DNA of 64,000 bases from Rhynchopus euleeides (Eukaryota > Euglenozoa > Diplonemea > Diplonemida > Diplonemidae), in NCBI GenBank assembly GCA_963210315.1, contig OY723272.1:1302001-1366000 (forward strand), read 5' to 3'. The stretch's first letter is position 1. Each line of letters starts with the position of its first letter. Shown in pieces: positions 41,209 through 51,435 of the stretch. The notes beneath the pieces were generated by a model. The model saw nothing but the letters and a program-made list of their open reading frames with translations, searched no databases and was not told where the DNA came from. Made by a program: the position numbers and the translations under genes.

Positions 41209-41290
41209 TCAAAATTGGACCCGGACATCCGGACACCCGGATTTCCGGTCCGGATATGTCCGCCCTGTCCGCCCTGAAATCGCCTAAGGG
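39940..41290. repeat. Diverged tandem 240-bp units and GGACATGTCCG repeats
   Basis: Two tandem copies of a ~240-bp unit lie at about 40,450-40,680 and 40,690-40,920 (shared AAAAAAATTCGAAAGG, GAATGGTCGCAGTGGC, GGGACCGGTACCCCATTTGA and similar). A third fragment with AAAAAATTCGAAAAGGTCCC lies at about 39,950. From about 40,990 to 41,280 there are many copies of GGACATGTCCG and CCGGACATCCGGACA. The DNA is AT-poor and palindromic, a mobile or satellite remnant. No coding is supported. Confidence 0.7.
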
Positions 41291-41299
41291 GCCGGGGGA

Positions 41300-41950
41300 A
41301 ATCCAGGAAATTCGGGAAATCCAGGAATATGAAGAATCCTCCATAAGACACAAAACATCAATATCAAAAACGCGTCTCGTGGGAGATGGGGGTGACTCAG
41401 CCACCGCTTTTCCGTTGCATTAGGCACCGTTCAGTGCAAAAGCTGACGTACGGAGGGGCGAAGGCAGGGAGCAAAACACCACTCGTTGGCCTGATGAAGG
41501 GTGGTGTTTGTTCCGTTCGCCCCCCTTCCAACCTTGCAAGAAAACTGTTGCTGCAAGTGGTAGAAAAACAAATACACACAGGGAAGTCGTCTTCTCTAGT
41601 CCTCCCTTGACTCCCTAGTCGCACCGAAGGTGCTTAAACAAGTTTACTGAATGTTGTTCGTTCTCCGCATGCGATGGCGGTGAGCCGAGCCCCGTGGTGC
41701 ACATCTAGCCGCTCTCCCCCTCCCCCCCCCCCCCCCCCATCCATCCCCGTTCCCCGATACAAAATCCCTGGAATAACTCTACGGGAGGAGGGGCGTTTCG
41801 ACCCTGCTGCCAAAAGAAACCTGGCCACCACGCGTGGCACCTACATCAACACCGAATCCATCTATCCGCACTCCCCTCCTCCCCCCCCCATGTCCCATCT
41901 CGAGATAAGCCCATTTCGAGACAGACACACACACGCTCTCTCTCTCTGGG
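41300..41950. other. Spacer with C-run, no gene recognised
   Basis: A C-run at 41,717-41,738 and CA/CT microsatellites (41,925-41,948). No domain-bearing frame. Confidence 0.5.
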
Positions 41951-41955
41951 AACAA

Positions 41956-42831
41956 TCAACGCGACCTACCCTGTCTCGGAGATGGGGATAAGGATCCTTG
42001 TGTTGGGGCCGTGATGCTGTGCAGATCCTCGAACTCATCGGAGTGCTCTGTGTGGCACCCCGCCGTGCCGCTGCGGGGCCTTGGCTGGGATACGCTGCGG
42101 CGGTAGTCTACATCTGAGGTCACGACGGGCACCGCCTGGTCTCTGAAGGCAGTCGCAGCCTCTTCACTCTCCTGCAGCGCAGCCACAAGACAGGCCACCT
42201 CTGCAGCTGTCTGAGCGTGCAGCGCCTGGGCAGACATGACGCTGCGGCTCAGCGTCTCCCTCCGTGAGGACGTCTGCCCCACCTCGCAGGACAGGGCCTG
42301 CAGCTGCTCCTCCGACGAAGCGAGGTTGCGGCGCTCGTCAGCAATGACGGCGACAAGCCTGTCTGTTTCCAGGTCTGCCGAGACGATGTCCTCGCGCATC
42401 GTCTCGTTGAGGATGCATAGTCGGCGGTGCTCTGCGGTGTGCGCAGCGACCTGCGCGACGGCGTCGCTCAGCTCGCTGAGCGCGGTGCGCAGGTCGCGCT
42501 GCAGGTCCCCCGTGGCGCTGTCCAGCTCGGCCTTGCTGGTGCGCGAGAGGCAGAGCTGCCCGCCGCTCTCCGCCGCCTCCTTCTGCAGCAGCGAGGTCTG
42601 GTTGCTGAGCCCCTCGAGCGTCTCCTCCAGCGCCTCCTGCTCCTTGCGGGTCAGGATGAACATCTGCTCCACCTTCTGCCGGTGGTCCTCTCCCATGCGG
42701 GCAAGGGTGCTGACGCGCTCCCGCAGCTCCTCATTCTCACGCTGCAGCGTGGCTTGTCGCTTGGCACGTGCGCGCTCCGCTTCGCGCTGGCTGCGCTCCT
42801 TCCTCCGCTGCTTCACTGCCGCAGGGTCCAT
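41956..42831 (-). CDS. Coiled-coil protein with bZIP-like N-terminus, 291 aa
   Basis: I choose ATG 42,831 (MDPAAVKQRRKERSQ); a longer non-ATG frame exists upstream. Just before it is TTTCGCAG...CTGCAG. The first 45 residues, RRKERSQREAERARAKRQ then a leucine heptad (L-x6-L-x6-L), resemble a bZIP basic region and zipper. The diagnostic Asn is replaced by Ser and the pattern also fits a plain charged coiled coil. The rest (about 50-290) is Glu/Gln/Leu-rich coiled coil (EEQLQALSCEVG, ALQESEEAATAF) with no other domain. Function is unknown. A 75-bp dispersed repeat lies about 140 bp upstream. Confidence 0.6.
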   Translation of the reverse strand: MDPAAVKQRRKERSQREAERARAKRQATLQRENEELRERVSTLARMGEDHRQKVEQMFILTRKEQEALEETLEGLSNQTSLLQKEAAESGGQLCLSRTSKAELDSATGDLQRDLRTALSELSDAVAQVAAHTAEHRRLCILNETMREDIVSADLETDRLVAVIADERRNLASSEEQLQALSCEVGQTSSRRETLSRSVMSAQALHAQTAAEVACLVAALQESEEAATAFRDQAVPVVTSDVDYRRSVSQPRPRSGTAGCHTEHSDEFEDLHSITAPTQGSLSPSPRQGRSR

Positions 42832-42969
42832 ATTACGGTTGTGTGTAAGCTGCAGGACAGGCAGCACTGCGAAATGAGGGGATATCGTAGAGAAAACGAG
42901 GCACAGAGTCACTCTCTCCCCTGCACTCCCATGCAGGTGGTGTGGCCGATCCCGCGGCTATACAGGCCA

Positions 42970-43045
42970 TGATAGAAGTAGAAGGGAACACAAGAATGAT
43001 CACCCTTCACTCGTTTTGCATGTTGTGCCTGAAATCCAGTGTTTT
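42970..43045. repeat. Gene-upstream dispersed repeat, copy 2
   Basis: AGAAGTAGAAGGGAACACAA ...GATCACCCTTCACTCGTTTT GCATGTTGTGCCTGAAATCC AG matches the copies at 25,626 and 43,515 over about 70 bp. It is just upstream of the coiled-coil gene starting at 42,831. Confidence 0.75.
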
Positions 43046-43514
43046 TTCAGGCCTGTGTTGTGTTGTTGTACTGTGTGGGCAATTAACAAGGGGTGGGGGG
43101 GTGGGGAAGGGTGTGCTGCGGCATGGATTTGTTGTATCCCTTCTAACTTCTAACGATCTACCATATTCTGCCAAGTTCACCCTCCCCTCCCCCCTCCCCC
43201 CACCCTTCTCCCTCCCGCCACACACACCTGCCCCCGTTGAGGTCGGGGAAGGTAGCGGAGGAAAGCGGTATCTTTTCCCCAAACAAAACGAAGGGCAGTT
43301 CTGCGATGCCATCATCACCACCCCCTCCATGGAATGCGTGTCTGCAGCAACAACACAGCATCCCTCCGGCACAACTCTAAACCCGCGAGATCTAAAGCGG
43401 GCCCCTGTGACACACCCCACTCCTCCCCTCTACCCTCCCCCTCCTCTGTGGCCCCTGGCATCCATATTGCCCAACCCCCAGCACAGACCCCCTTGTGGTA
43501 AGGCGTGTGGGTAC

Positions 43515-43590
43515 TGAAATAGAAGTAGAAAGGAAGCACAGATATGATCACCCTTCACTCGTTATGCAGGTTGTGCCTGAGTGAAAGGCG
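43515..43590. repeat. Gene-upstream dispersed repeat, copy 3
   Basis: GAAATAGAAGTAGAAAGGAA ...GATCACCCTTCACTCGTTAT GCAGGTTGTGCCTGAG. On the minus strand this ends in TTTCTACTTCTATTTCAG, a textbook polypyrimidine tract plus AG. It lies between the stop of the 720-aa gene and the downstream gene. Confidence 0.75.
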
Positions 43591-43619
43591 TGGTGGGGGG
43601 GGGGGGGGGAGAGGCTGCT

Positions 43620-45782
43620 TCACACAATCAACGAGTTGGTGTAGGTGAGGGCGCTGTTGCTGGCATCCCGCCTGAAGCTGTCATCCCTGAGGACAAACGA
43701 ATGCTCCCCGCAGTGCACCTCTGCCTGCGATAACACCTCGGTGCTGCGGTGCTGCAGGAAGTGCTGCTCGCCTCCGCTGTGGCGATGCCGCAGACTCTCC
43801 CGTATCCCGAGGATCGTCTGAGGCAGCGACGATGCAGAAGTGGGCGCTTGAGACAGGGAGTGCGATGCGGCATCACGGAACGATGGATACGCCCCTTCGG
43901 AGCTGCGGTGATGCACAAACGGGAGATCCCCGCCGTGATGCAGCGCCACCCCCCCGCCACACACCTCCGCCTGCTGTTGCTGCTGCTGCTGCTGCGGCAC
44001 ACCCCTCCCCCCTCGGCGCAGCGAAGACAGCAGCGACGTCATCTCCCCTTGGAGCTGGGTAAACCCCCAGGCACCGCCCTCGCTGCCTTCCCGGGTCGCA
44101 ACCGACATGTCGCAGGACTGGGACTCCCCGCCGCCTGCGGAGAACCCCCCCGCCGCAAAGCCGGCAGGGGCTGCCTCGCCCAGCCGTGCGCCTGGGCGTG
44201 CGGTGGTCTGGGGCGAGGTGCTGCCGCTCCCCTCCTCGGAGGGCATCCTGCGGTGGCAGCTTGCCGCCGCGACAGCGGCGGCGGCCCGCCGGACGGACCC
44301 CTCGGGGCCCGCGTGCTGCATGTTGACCTGATGCGCCAGAAGCCCGTTCCTCACCTTGAGCTGCCGCAGCGTTTCCTCCTTCTCATCCACACAGGCAGCA
44401 ACTTCGGTTATGGCTGCCTCCAGGTCGTCGACAGAGGCGCAGTGCCTGCCGTACTGCTCCTGCAGGGTGGCTGCGTGGTGGAGGTAGGCGAGCTGATCCT
44501 CCACGCTGCGTGTCAGCTCTGCAAGCCTGTCCTCCGTGTCGGACTTCAGCCGAACCTGTCCCTCGATGTGGTGGGCGACAAGGCGCTGGCGCAGCTCGAG
44601 CAGCTGCCCATCGAGGTCGGAGCGGTAGGCCTCGAGAAAACCGGCCATCTCCGAAGGCCCGATGCTGGGGGACGGCTGCTGCTGCTGTTGATGCGGCTGC
44701 CCGCCACCCCATCGCGCGGAGGGCGTGTCGCTGTGTCGATGGGAGGCGCTGCGGACCGCGTTGCTGAAAAAATCGCCACCCCCACTGCCCCCGCTGCCGC
44801 CCAGCGGCTCGGGGTCCAGGGGGGGGTCTGTTGCGGTCCCAACGGACCTCACGCCTGCGGGAGGAGCCCCGCCGCCGCGCTCAGACTCCTCCTCCGCCTC
44901 GAGCATCCGGGTTGTGACGAGCTCGGCGTAGGCTGCGTTTGCGGCGGAGGACTTCTCACGCGCCTCGCGGAGCTCTGCGCTGAGCTTTTCGATGCTGAGA
45001 GACGTGCTGCTGTGCAGGCTGTTGATGTCTGCCCTGGCCTGTGCGAGCTGCTGTGACACGTCGATATTCGCAGCCCGCAGCTTCTCGAGCTCCCGGGAAG
45101 CTTCGGTAAGCTCCTCGCGGGCGGACTCCGCATCGTCTGTCTGCCGCTGCACCATCGCCTGCAGAGCCCACACCTCGTCCATCGCACCCAGCACACCGCC
45201 GCCCCCGTTAAAGGCCTCCAGGCGAGCCCCGAGCAGGTCGTCGTACTTCTGGAGTGCGGCAACACATTCCTTCTCACGCGTATCGAGTGCATCCTGCAGG
45301 CGCTCGATCTCATTGCAGAGGTGCTGTATGCTGCCGGACTTCACAACCTCCGTGCCAGGTGCCTCAAGCCCCGCAGGGGGCGGTGGAGGTGGTGCGTGCC
45401 CCCCAGAAGCTGCTGGTGTCTGGTGTTGCTGCTGTGTCCGCGCGGGTGCCGACCCCGTCCTGCGGGTGGGTGCCGCAGCGCGTCGCGGGGAGGTCCCCTG
45501 TTGGCGCTGCCTCTGTGGGAACCGCGGGTTGTCGGCGGCGAGTATGGCGGGCTTCTGGGCCCGTTGTGTGCTGTGGTGCTGCAGGCGTTGCCTGGGGGTG
45601 GTGGCGGGGGGTGCTGCAGGCGACTGTGCCCGGGAAGTGTCCTGCGAGGCGGCGCGTCGGAGGAGGGTGTCAACCACACCACCGCGCCTCCTCTCGTCGG
45701 TGGAGTCGAGCAGGTCATCGAGGGTGGATGGCTTGAGAGGGCCCTGCGGCTGTCGGCGTGGGGCGGGCCTTGTGTGAGGCAT
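43620..45782 (-). CDS. Large coiled-coil protein, 720 aa
   Basis: The start is ATG 45,782 (MPHTRPAPRRQPQGPLK). A Pro/Arg/Gln-rich N-terminus (about 1-150) is followed by a long coiled coil (about 155-300; EIERLQDALDTREKE, SIEKLSAELREARE), a Gly/Ser-rich linker, a second coiled coil (about 370-490; LDGQLLELRQRLVAHH, VDEKEETLRQLKVRNG), a Gly/Ser/Ala-rich section with poly-Gln (about 600-620) and a tail ending TNSLIV. There is no motor or kinase motif. It is probably a scaffold, for example basal-body or cytoskeletal, but this is inference from architecture. Poly-Gln and Gly-rich blocks suggest slippage. Confidence 0.7.
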   Translation of the reverse strand: MPHTRPAPRRQPQGPLKPSTLDDLLDSTDERRRGGVVDTLLRRAASQDTSRAQSPAAPPATTPRQRLQHHSTQRAQKPAILAADNPRFPQRQRQQGTSPRRAAAPTRRTGSAPARTQQQHQTPAASGGHAPPPPPPAGLEAPGTEVVKSGSIQHLCNEIERLQDALDTREKECVAALQKYDDLLGARLEAFNGGGGVLGAMDEVWALQAMVQRQTDDAESAREELTEASRELEKLRAANIDVSQQLAQARADINSLHSSTSLSIEKLSAELREAREKSSAANAAYAELVTTRMLEAEEESERGGGAPPAGVRSVGTATDPPLDPEPLGGSGGSGGGDFFSNAVRSASHRHSDTPSARWGGGQPHQQQQQPSPSIGPSEMAGFLEAYRSDLDGQLLELRQRLVAHHIEGQVRLKSDTEDRLAELTRSVEDQLAYLHHAATLQEQYGRHCASVDDLEAAITEVAACVDEKEETLRQLKVRNGLLAHQVNMQHAGPEGSVRRAAAAVAAASCHRRMPSEEGSGSTSPQTTARPGARLGEAAPAGFAAGGFSAGGGESQSCDMSVATREGSEGGAWGFTQLQGEMTSLLSSLRRGGRGVPQQQQQQQQAEVCGGGVALHHGGDLPFVHHRSSEGAYPSFRDAASHSLSQAPTSASSLPQTILGIRESLRHRHSGGEQHFLQHRSTEVLSQAEVHCGEHSFVLRDDSFRRDASNSALTYTNSLIV

Positions 45783-45920
45783 GGTGCAGGTTGGAGGTCA
45801 GATCACGGCGAAGGACAAGTGCAAGGCAAGGGGCAGGTGTAAGGCAGCGCTCATATACTGTGCTGGAAATCCCCTCCCGAGGACGGGGGGAGAGGAGGGG
45901 AGTGTGTACCTGTAAGAGGA

Positions 45921-46002
45921 GGGGGGGTTTGATCGTCGAGAGTGAATGGAAAAGTAAGTCTCCCAGCACCTTCTTGCAATGTTAGTCCTTTTTGTAGTCA
46001 CG
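45921..46002. repeat. Dispersed 80-bp repeat A, copy 1
   Basis: GGTTTGATCGTCGAGAGTGA ATGGAAAAGTAAGTCTCCCA GCACCTTCTTGCAATGTTAG TCCTTTTTGTAGTCAC matches 52,814-52,899 almost exactly (few differences). It lies about 140 bp upstream of the start of the 720-aa gene. Confidence 0.8.
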
Positions 46003-46450
46003 ACACCAGATATGTTATACAAGGCAGATCAATGCACAACGGGAGGGTGTGTAGCAGTTGTCTGTTAGTGGCTTGGTGGTTGGACCGCAACACAGTATCA
46101 CTAAAACATGACCAGGTGTCCGTACGTAATACGTAGTCTCTCCTTGACACCATACACTTTGTGATCCTGTACCGTTGTTTTTCGTACGAATAATACGGCT
46201 TACGGTCTACGTAGAGTTTTGGGTATTTATTAGAGTCTCGGGATTCAGCCAGATTTATTAGAGTTCTAATTAGGCGATTGTTAGAGTCAAAATGAATTTA
46301 TTAGAGTCTGATTAGGCGATTATTAGGGTATTATTCATGGTTGCATAGCGGCCGTTTTAAAAAATCCCTTGTATTTTGTGGACTTGCAAAAACGGCCGCT
46401 GATTTTCAGCATTTTAAAAAACGGCCGTTTTTTTTACCTGGGAATTTTGT

Positions 46451-47634
46451 ATGGGGCGTGGGTCAGCAGGCGAGATCCCACCACCAGGAGTGCCTCCCCA
46501 CTGCAAGGGATACTGCAGCAAGCATTGTGAGCGCGCCTTCAAGTATGATGCGAAGAGTTCAGACTTCGTGGACCACTTTGACGGACCGCGCCATATCAAG
46601 AAGAAGAAGAACGCAGCGTTGAAAGTGCAGAGCCAGGGAAACAGCTGGCGCTGTCGGAGTGCGATACCCTCAGTGGCAGGCTTGCAACTTCGGATCGCCC
46701 GGGGTGCGTTGTTCACCGGATCACCGGCTGGCATGGTGCATGATGCTGTCAAGAAGTGTGTCCCGAGGAGGGGCTGAACATGGTTGCGGCCAATCTAGGC
46801 ACGTGTGTCGTGGATGACCGTGCAGGCAGAGGTGGGTGTCGCTCACTGGCATCAGGGCTCTTCCGACAGAGCTTTCCCTTGATCTCGGCGACAGCACCCC
46901 GGATGAGAAGGATACCGCCTTCGCTGATTTATTCCCGAAGGCACGGGCGATCATCCCGGGCAATATGCAGCACCAGCTGGATGGGTTCACGACCGCACTG
47001 GCGCTGAAGGATGTGCTGTGCCACATCTCTGACGCAGCTGAGAGGGAGAAGCAGGCGAGCAAGACGGCACCACCGGCCGTGCGATCCCGCTTCTCTCCGA
47101 CACACACTACCTGCACCGCTTGAGTGGATCTGCACCTTGCACCACGTCCCCGGGCATTTATGCAATCTTCCGGGCCCGCTGCAGGACAGCGGCCCTGCTA
47201 CGTGTGCGTCGCTTCGGTTGGCAGAGATGCCCACGAAATCGCTGGGCTCGAGTCCCACCTGCAGGCCGCCGTCCGCCTGACGGCACCCCTCGCATCGCTG
47301 CTCCAGAAGTACTGCGATGCGCAGCTGGGTGTGCCAACGGCGTGCCCCTGTCGACGCAGTGTACACCGACATTGAGAATGTCATCGAGAAAGTGTCTGAG
47401 GTGGGGAAGTACGACCCCCCAGTGCCCCTGGCAGGGGAGCTGGCCTGGGCTGGCGACCGCATGCGCAGAAGGTGGGACGGCACGGAATCAGGGAAGTCCT
47501 TCTGGTTTGCGGTCCGCCGTCTGTGCCCGAGCGCGTGCGGCCGCATGAGTCGTAGGGGTGTCAGAACTCCGGTGCCACCTCCCCTCTGTTTCGGGGAGGT
47601 CACGAGCAGGGCCTGGGTGATCTACGACTAGGCC
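46451..47634 (+). pseudogene. Degenerate transposon gene with C2H2-like zinc finger
   Basis: A coding-looking region split over frames inside the TIR element. The frame from 46,451 has a finger-like pattern CxxxC...HFDGPRH (HCKGYCSKHCERAFKY, then DHFDGPRHIKKKK), like BED/matrin-type fingers of transposases. Then a different frame (about 46,836-47,120, DLGDSTPDEKDTAFADLFPK) has an in-frame TGA at 47,121. The same frame continues (SVGRDAHEIAGLESHLQAAV; to about 47,340), and a third frame continues to about 47,550 (DAVYTDIENVIEKVSEVGKY). At least one stop and two frame changes make a pseudogene; unspotted introns could explain some. The superfamily is not resolved. Confidence 0.5.
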
Positions 47635-48059
47635 ACCACGTTCCGAGGGTGTGCTGGATTTCTCGGACAACCCGGGGGCGAACCGGGCTGCTACACTCCT
47701 CTCTGCTCTCGGGTGTCTGCTGCTTGTCGAGCGACAGGCAGGGCGGAAGCCATTTTTCTTTGTACAGTCGACAGAGAATCGCAGTGCCCAATGTCATGTG
47801 CAGGCAACAGGGAGTTGTCAAGTGTGTTTCCTCAGCTCGGTACGGTAAGCAGGAGGCGAATCTCCAAAGGAAAATAGGAGGGGGAAAAAACGGCCGTTTT
47901 TTCGCCAACAAAACATGAAAACGGCCGTTTTTATATTTCGGTAGCGGGAACTGAGGTAGTGAATTCTCAGAAAATCCACTCCCTCCATGACGGCCGTTAT
48001 GACACTATGATTATTAGAGTCTAATAATACCCTAATAATCGCCTAATTAGAGTGATGTG

Positions 48060-48560
48060 CCTGTGTTGTGGGGAGAGGAAGTGGTCACGACAAGGGACAG
48101 GAAGGGTCTTGGGTTCTGGGAGAGTGTGCCTGCGTGCGTCCTGTCGATCTGTGTATGCTTGGGAGCGCAGCAGCCTCAACAGTTGCTTCTGTGGGGAACG
48201 TATCTGTGAGAAACCTTTGGCTGGGCACCCTCCCAAGTGCAAGAGCGTTCCCGTTCGCTCCAAGAGCGGAGGCACCTTCCTTTCGAGTATGTGTGGGACC
48301 ACACCGAGCACGATGTGCCACCTCATTGTCAACACAGTTTTTGGCCTTCTGAGAGTCTTGACTTGGAGGCGTCATTGCTCATATCAACGTCGATCATTGC
48401 CACATTCGCGTTTGCTGTCGATCCGCAGGGTTGACATCGGGAAAGAACAGCCTGGCACCTTCCACCAAGGTCCCGGGCATGACCTTAAACTGCCCAGGCT
48501 TCTCATACCATGACGGGCACTTGTGCCAGGGAATGAAACAGAAGGGGGTGGCTCCCCTGG
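48060..48560 (-). other. Possible minus-strand coding remnant inside the DNA transposon
   Basis: Between about 48,560 and 48,395 the minus strand reads ATPFCFIPWHKCPSWYEKPG then QFKVMPGTLVEGARLFFPDV, protein-like in style, with a stop just before and after. A nearby AG (CTTGATGGTCCAG) could be an acceptor. It may be part of a second transposon gene. I could not place the other exons and do not assign a family. Confidence 0.3.
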
Positions 48561-49380
48561 ACCATCAAGGGTGCTTGCATCAGGAGTCCTAAACAGATGG
48601 CGAGGCGTCTCCGTGATCCCTTGTAGGCATGGCAAGCCACTCTGGTAGCACCAGGGCAGAAACGGCGCCAAGGATAAAACCAAGTCTGGAGACTCATACG
48701 AACCTAGATCATGATCACTACGAGCAGCCTTCGGGTCGCGTCTAGAAGTAGTTGATACTCTCCCACCCGACGCGCATGTGCAGGGCCCCCGAAGTAAACA
48801 AAAAAACAGCTGCAGGCCGGTGGGAGGTAGCTCTTCTGCCACAGCCACTTCTCCTGCGTAGCCTGGAGTAGGTGGCCTTCTTCCCCTTCGGCTTTGCCGC
48901 CGGCTTCGGTGCATGTTTATGTTTGTAACCTCATGCAATGAAGGGACTCGAACACAAAGGAGCAGCAGTACCCGCAGCAGGCAGTGTTTACATACGGTGC
49001 CTGCTGCGAGAAGAGCCACATCTCACCTCCGCACAGGTCGTGTGCGTGTCTGTCACCACAACCTCTCCACAATGTTTCATCCGAACGTGCGCTGTAATGT
49101 GACTATGGAGCGTCTGATTTTCACAGATACCTTCTGTGCAGGCTTTGGGTTCCTCACTTGCCGGACCTTGGCAGGGTGCTGCTGCTGCTGACGGAGCTCT
49201 CAGACACTGCCCGCTTCGGCATATCGCCCCTCTCCCCCTGCTCGCGCCTGTAACGCGTGGTCTGGGCGCTTTCTCTTGGGTGTAATCTCACCTCGAAGTG
49301 CTCTCAATAACACCCTAATTAGACTCTAATTAGAGCATAATTAGAGTATTAGAGTGTAGTTAGAGTTTCTGAAACTCTAA

Positions 49381-49782
49381 TTACACGCTAATAAATCTTG
49401 GGTTAGAGTCTAAGTAGACTCTACGTAGACCGTAAGCCATAGAATAAGTGGCAGAAGGAAAGGAGAGGAAGGGAAAGCAGGTGTGTTTTGTAGTGGGGTT
49501 TGGGGGCATCTTGCTCGCCACCGCCTGGCCGCCCGCAGCTTTCAGCTTCTTCAGCGACTGGCTCTCTTCGCTGGCCGTGCCGTCACTGCTGGAGCTGCTG
49601 GAACTGCTGCTGCTGCTGTCGTCGTCGTCGTTGTCGTCGCTCGCCCCGCCCTTCGTCTTCTCATAGTGCCTCCGCAGCGCGTAGCGAATGTCGGCCACCG
49701 TCCACGGCGGGTCGATGCCCTCCTGAACGCACAGCTCGATCAGCTCGTCCTTCCGCATCTTCTCGATCCCCGAGAACGACAT
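49381..49782 (-). CDS. Small SAP-like protein, 3' end disrupted by transposon
   Basis: ATG 49,782 begins MSFSGIEKMRKDELIELC (an in-frame non-ATG extension exists upstream). The first 40 residues, KMRKDELIELCVQEG and VADIRYALRRHYEK, resemble a SAP/HeH helix-extended-helix DNA-binding motif. Then come a poly-Asp/Ser stretch (about 50-75) and a basic Lys-rich end (LKKLKAAGG). The last ~19 codons lie inside the transposon's right TIR (AYGLRRVYLDSNPRFISV), so the element has replaced the native 3' end. The original gene probably ended or spliced elsewhere. It is possibly a truncated host gene or captured transposon gene. Confidence 0.5.
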   Translation of the reverse strand: MSFSGIEKMRKDELIELCVQEGIDPPWTVADIRYALRRHYEKTKGGASDDNDDDDSSSSSSSSSSSDGTASEESQSLKKLKAAGGQAVASKMPPNPTTKHTCFPFLSFPSATYSMAYGLRRVYLDSNPRFISV

Positions 49783-49879
49783 CTTCGCGGCCGACCCGAG
49801 CTCACACGCCACAGGCGTCAGGCCCGCAGGCGTCTGGCCGCGCCACCCCCTCTCCCTCCCCCCCAAACGCGACACCGCG

Positions 49880-51060
49880 TCGGGCGGAGGATGGGGGTGG
49901 CGGCACCTTGAGGGGAGGTGGAGAGAGGTGAAGTGCCTCCGGACAGCTGCCCAGCCCGCACGGCCCCAGCCGGAGAGGGTCGGTGGGGGTCAACTAAAAA
50001 AATACCGAATGATGGCACACACAGGGGTCTCGGCTCGACACCCCCCTCCAGAGCCCAGGGTGTCGAAATTTTATTTCCTCCCAAAACCGCCTTTATTTGC
50101 ATTTTTGAGCTCCGTGCGGATCGTAGTGGGGTCATTTTTTTTCCACCGTGCTTATTGCAGCCCATCAAATGTGTATGTGTTTCAGGGCCAGAGAGCCTAG
50201 AGCCCACGGCGGTTACTTCCCAAAGTTCCCATGTTGCGGTCGGTTGAGTAGGCCGCCACACCTGTGGGGGCAACCTCTCTGAGCTTGGAAAAACGATGAT
50301 GTGAGCGTTGCAGTCAGACCATCGTGCAGTGTTTTCAAGCAGCTTCTCCATCGGCTTGTGGATCCATCATCAAGAATTGACCCTACGACGCGAAACAGTG
50401 CGATTGATGCGAAGCAAACCTCCAGCTAACGCACCACCACCATGATCAGCGGTTTGCCAATTGCTGGGTGGTGCTTCTTCCCCGCTTTGGTGACAAGGTG
50501 TCGTCGCTGATGATGTTGAACAGTGATATCCATCGCTTGTAGTGCAACCTGTGAGAGATCTCCATCAAGGAGCGTCAGCCGAGCGAGAGTCACTGTCACC
50601 AGGTCACTGAGGGAAACGAGGGATATTGCCTGGAGCTGGCGTGAATAGCAACTTCTCCGCCACCTGCGGGCCAAATAGAATACAAAAATCACATTTCTTG
50701 CATCCCCGGCACTTTCTTGCACGCACTCCTGGAGCACTTTTTTTTAGAGAAGGCATAACCCTCTCTTTGTCAACTAAAAAAAGTGTCACGAAAATTATTT
50801 TGGCCGTTTTGGCACGTTCCGGACGAAGTTGTGAACCTTGGGTGACCTCACCTGGGACTTGTCGTGACTGTCGGACATGGTCAGAGGGCCGACCACCAGG
50901 AACACATACGCGCGACATGGACCATCGTGGCGACTCGGAAGATCAGGCAGACACCCGTCTGTGCAACAAAGTAACAGTGCCAAACCGACAATGTAACCAC
51001 CCCAGAACGGTATGTAACAACCTGTAACCACCACAAGACGGCACGTAACCACCTGAAAGT
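49880..51060. other. Intergenic region, no gene recognised
   Basis: Mixed-composition sequence without a domain-bearing frame. It ends with repeated short words AACCACC, TGTAACAACC (50,990-51,060) leading into the next minisatellite. Confidence 0.5.
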
Positions 51061-51074
51061 ACTCAGGCAACCTA

Positions 51075-51435
51075 CACTATGGCCACGGGTGACCTGGGGC
51101 GATCAAATTCGGGCTACGGGCGACCTCGGGCAACCTGGGGCGGCTCCTTCTTGGCCACGGGCGACCTCGGGCGACCTATTCTTGGCTACGGGCGACCTCG
51201 GGCGACCTACTTTTGGCCACGGGCGACCTCGGGCGACCTATGTTTGGCTACGGGCGACCTCGGGCGACCTGGGGCGACCTACTTTTGGCCACGGGCGACC
51301 TGGGGCGACCTCGGGCGACCTATTTTTGGCCACGGGCGACCTCGGGCGACCTATCTTTGGCTACGGGCGACCTCGGGCGACCTACCTTTGGCCACGGGCG
51401 ACCTCGGGCGACCTGGGGCGACCTCGGGCGGGGAC
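51075..51435. repeat. Minisatellite of GGGCGACCT words
   Basis: Tandem variants of GGCCACGGGCGACCTCGGGC GACCTATTTTTGGCCACG and shorter forms of GGGCGACCT alternate with GGCTACGGGCGACC and TTTTTGGCC. The unit is about 30-42 bp and imperfect. The three plus frames are open by periodicity only (ATGDLGRP-type peptides). Confidence 0.85.

Larger units (their letters stand above)
46197..49438. mobile_element. Decayed DNA transposon with 21-bp TIRs
   Basis: The left end (46,197-46,217) begins GGCTTACGGTCT and is the exact reverse complement of 49,418-49,438, ending AGACCGTAAGCC. Both ends continue with diverged AT-rich subterminal repeats built from TTATTAGAGTCTAATTAGG- and CTAATAATCGCC-like words (46,228-46,330; 48,005-48,052; 49,300-49,390). 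Six AACGGCCGTT-type palindromes or partial copies cluster near the left subterminus (46,350-46,435) and around 47,885-47,993, and may be transposase sites. The interior has broken coding. No target duplication was found. Confidence 0.7.

Noticed and set aside
43749-45056. 435-codon plus-strand frame
   Set aside because: Antisense shadow of the 720-aa coiled-coil gene.
48920-49000. Possible tRNA (GACTCGAAC)
   Set aside because: The sequence around it does not pair as T-, anticodon and acceptor stems.
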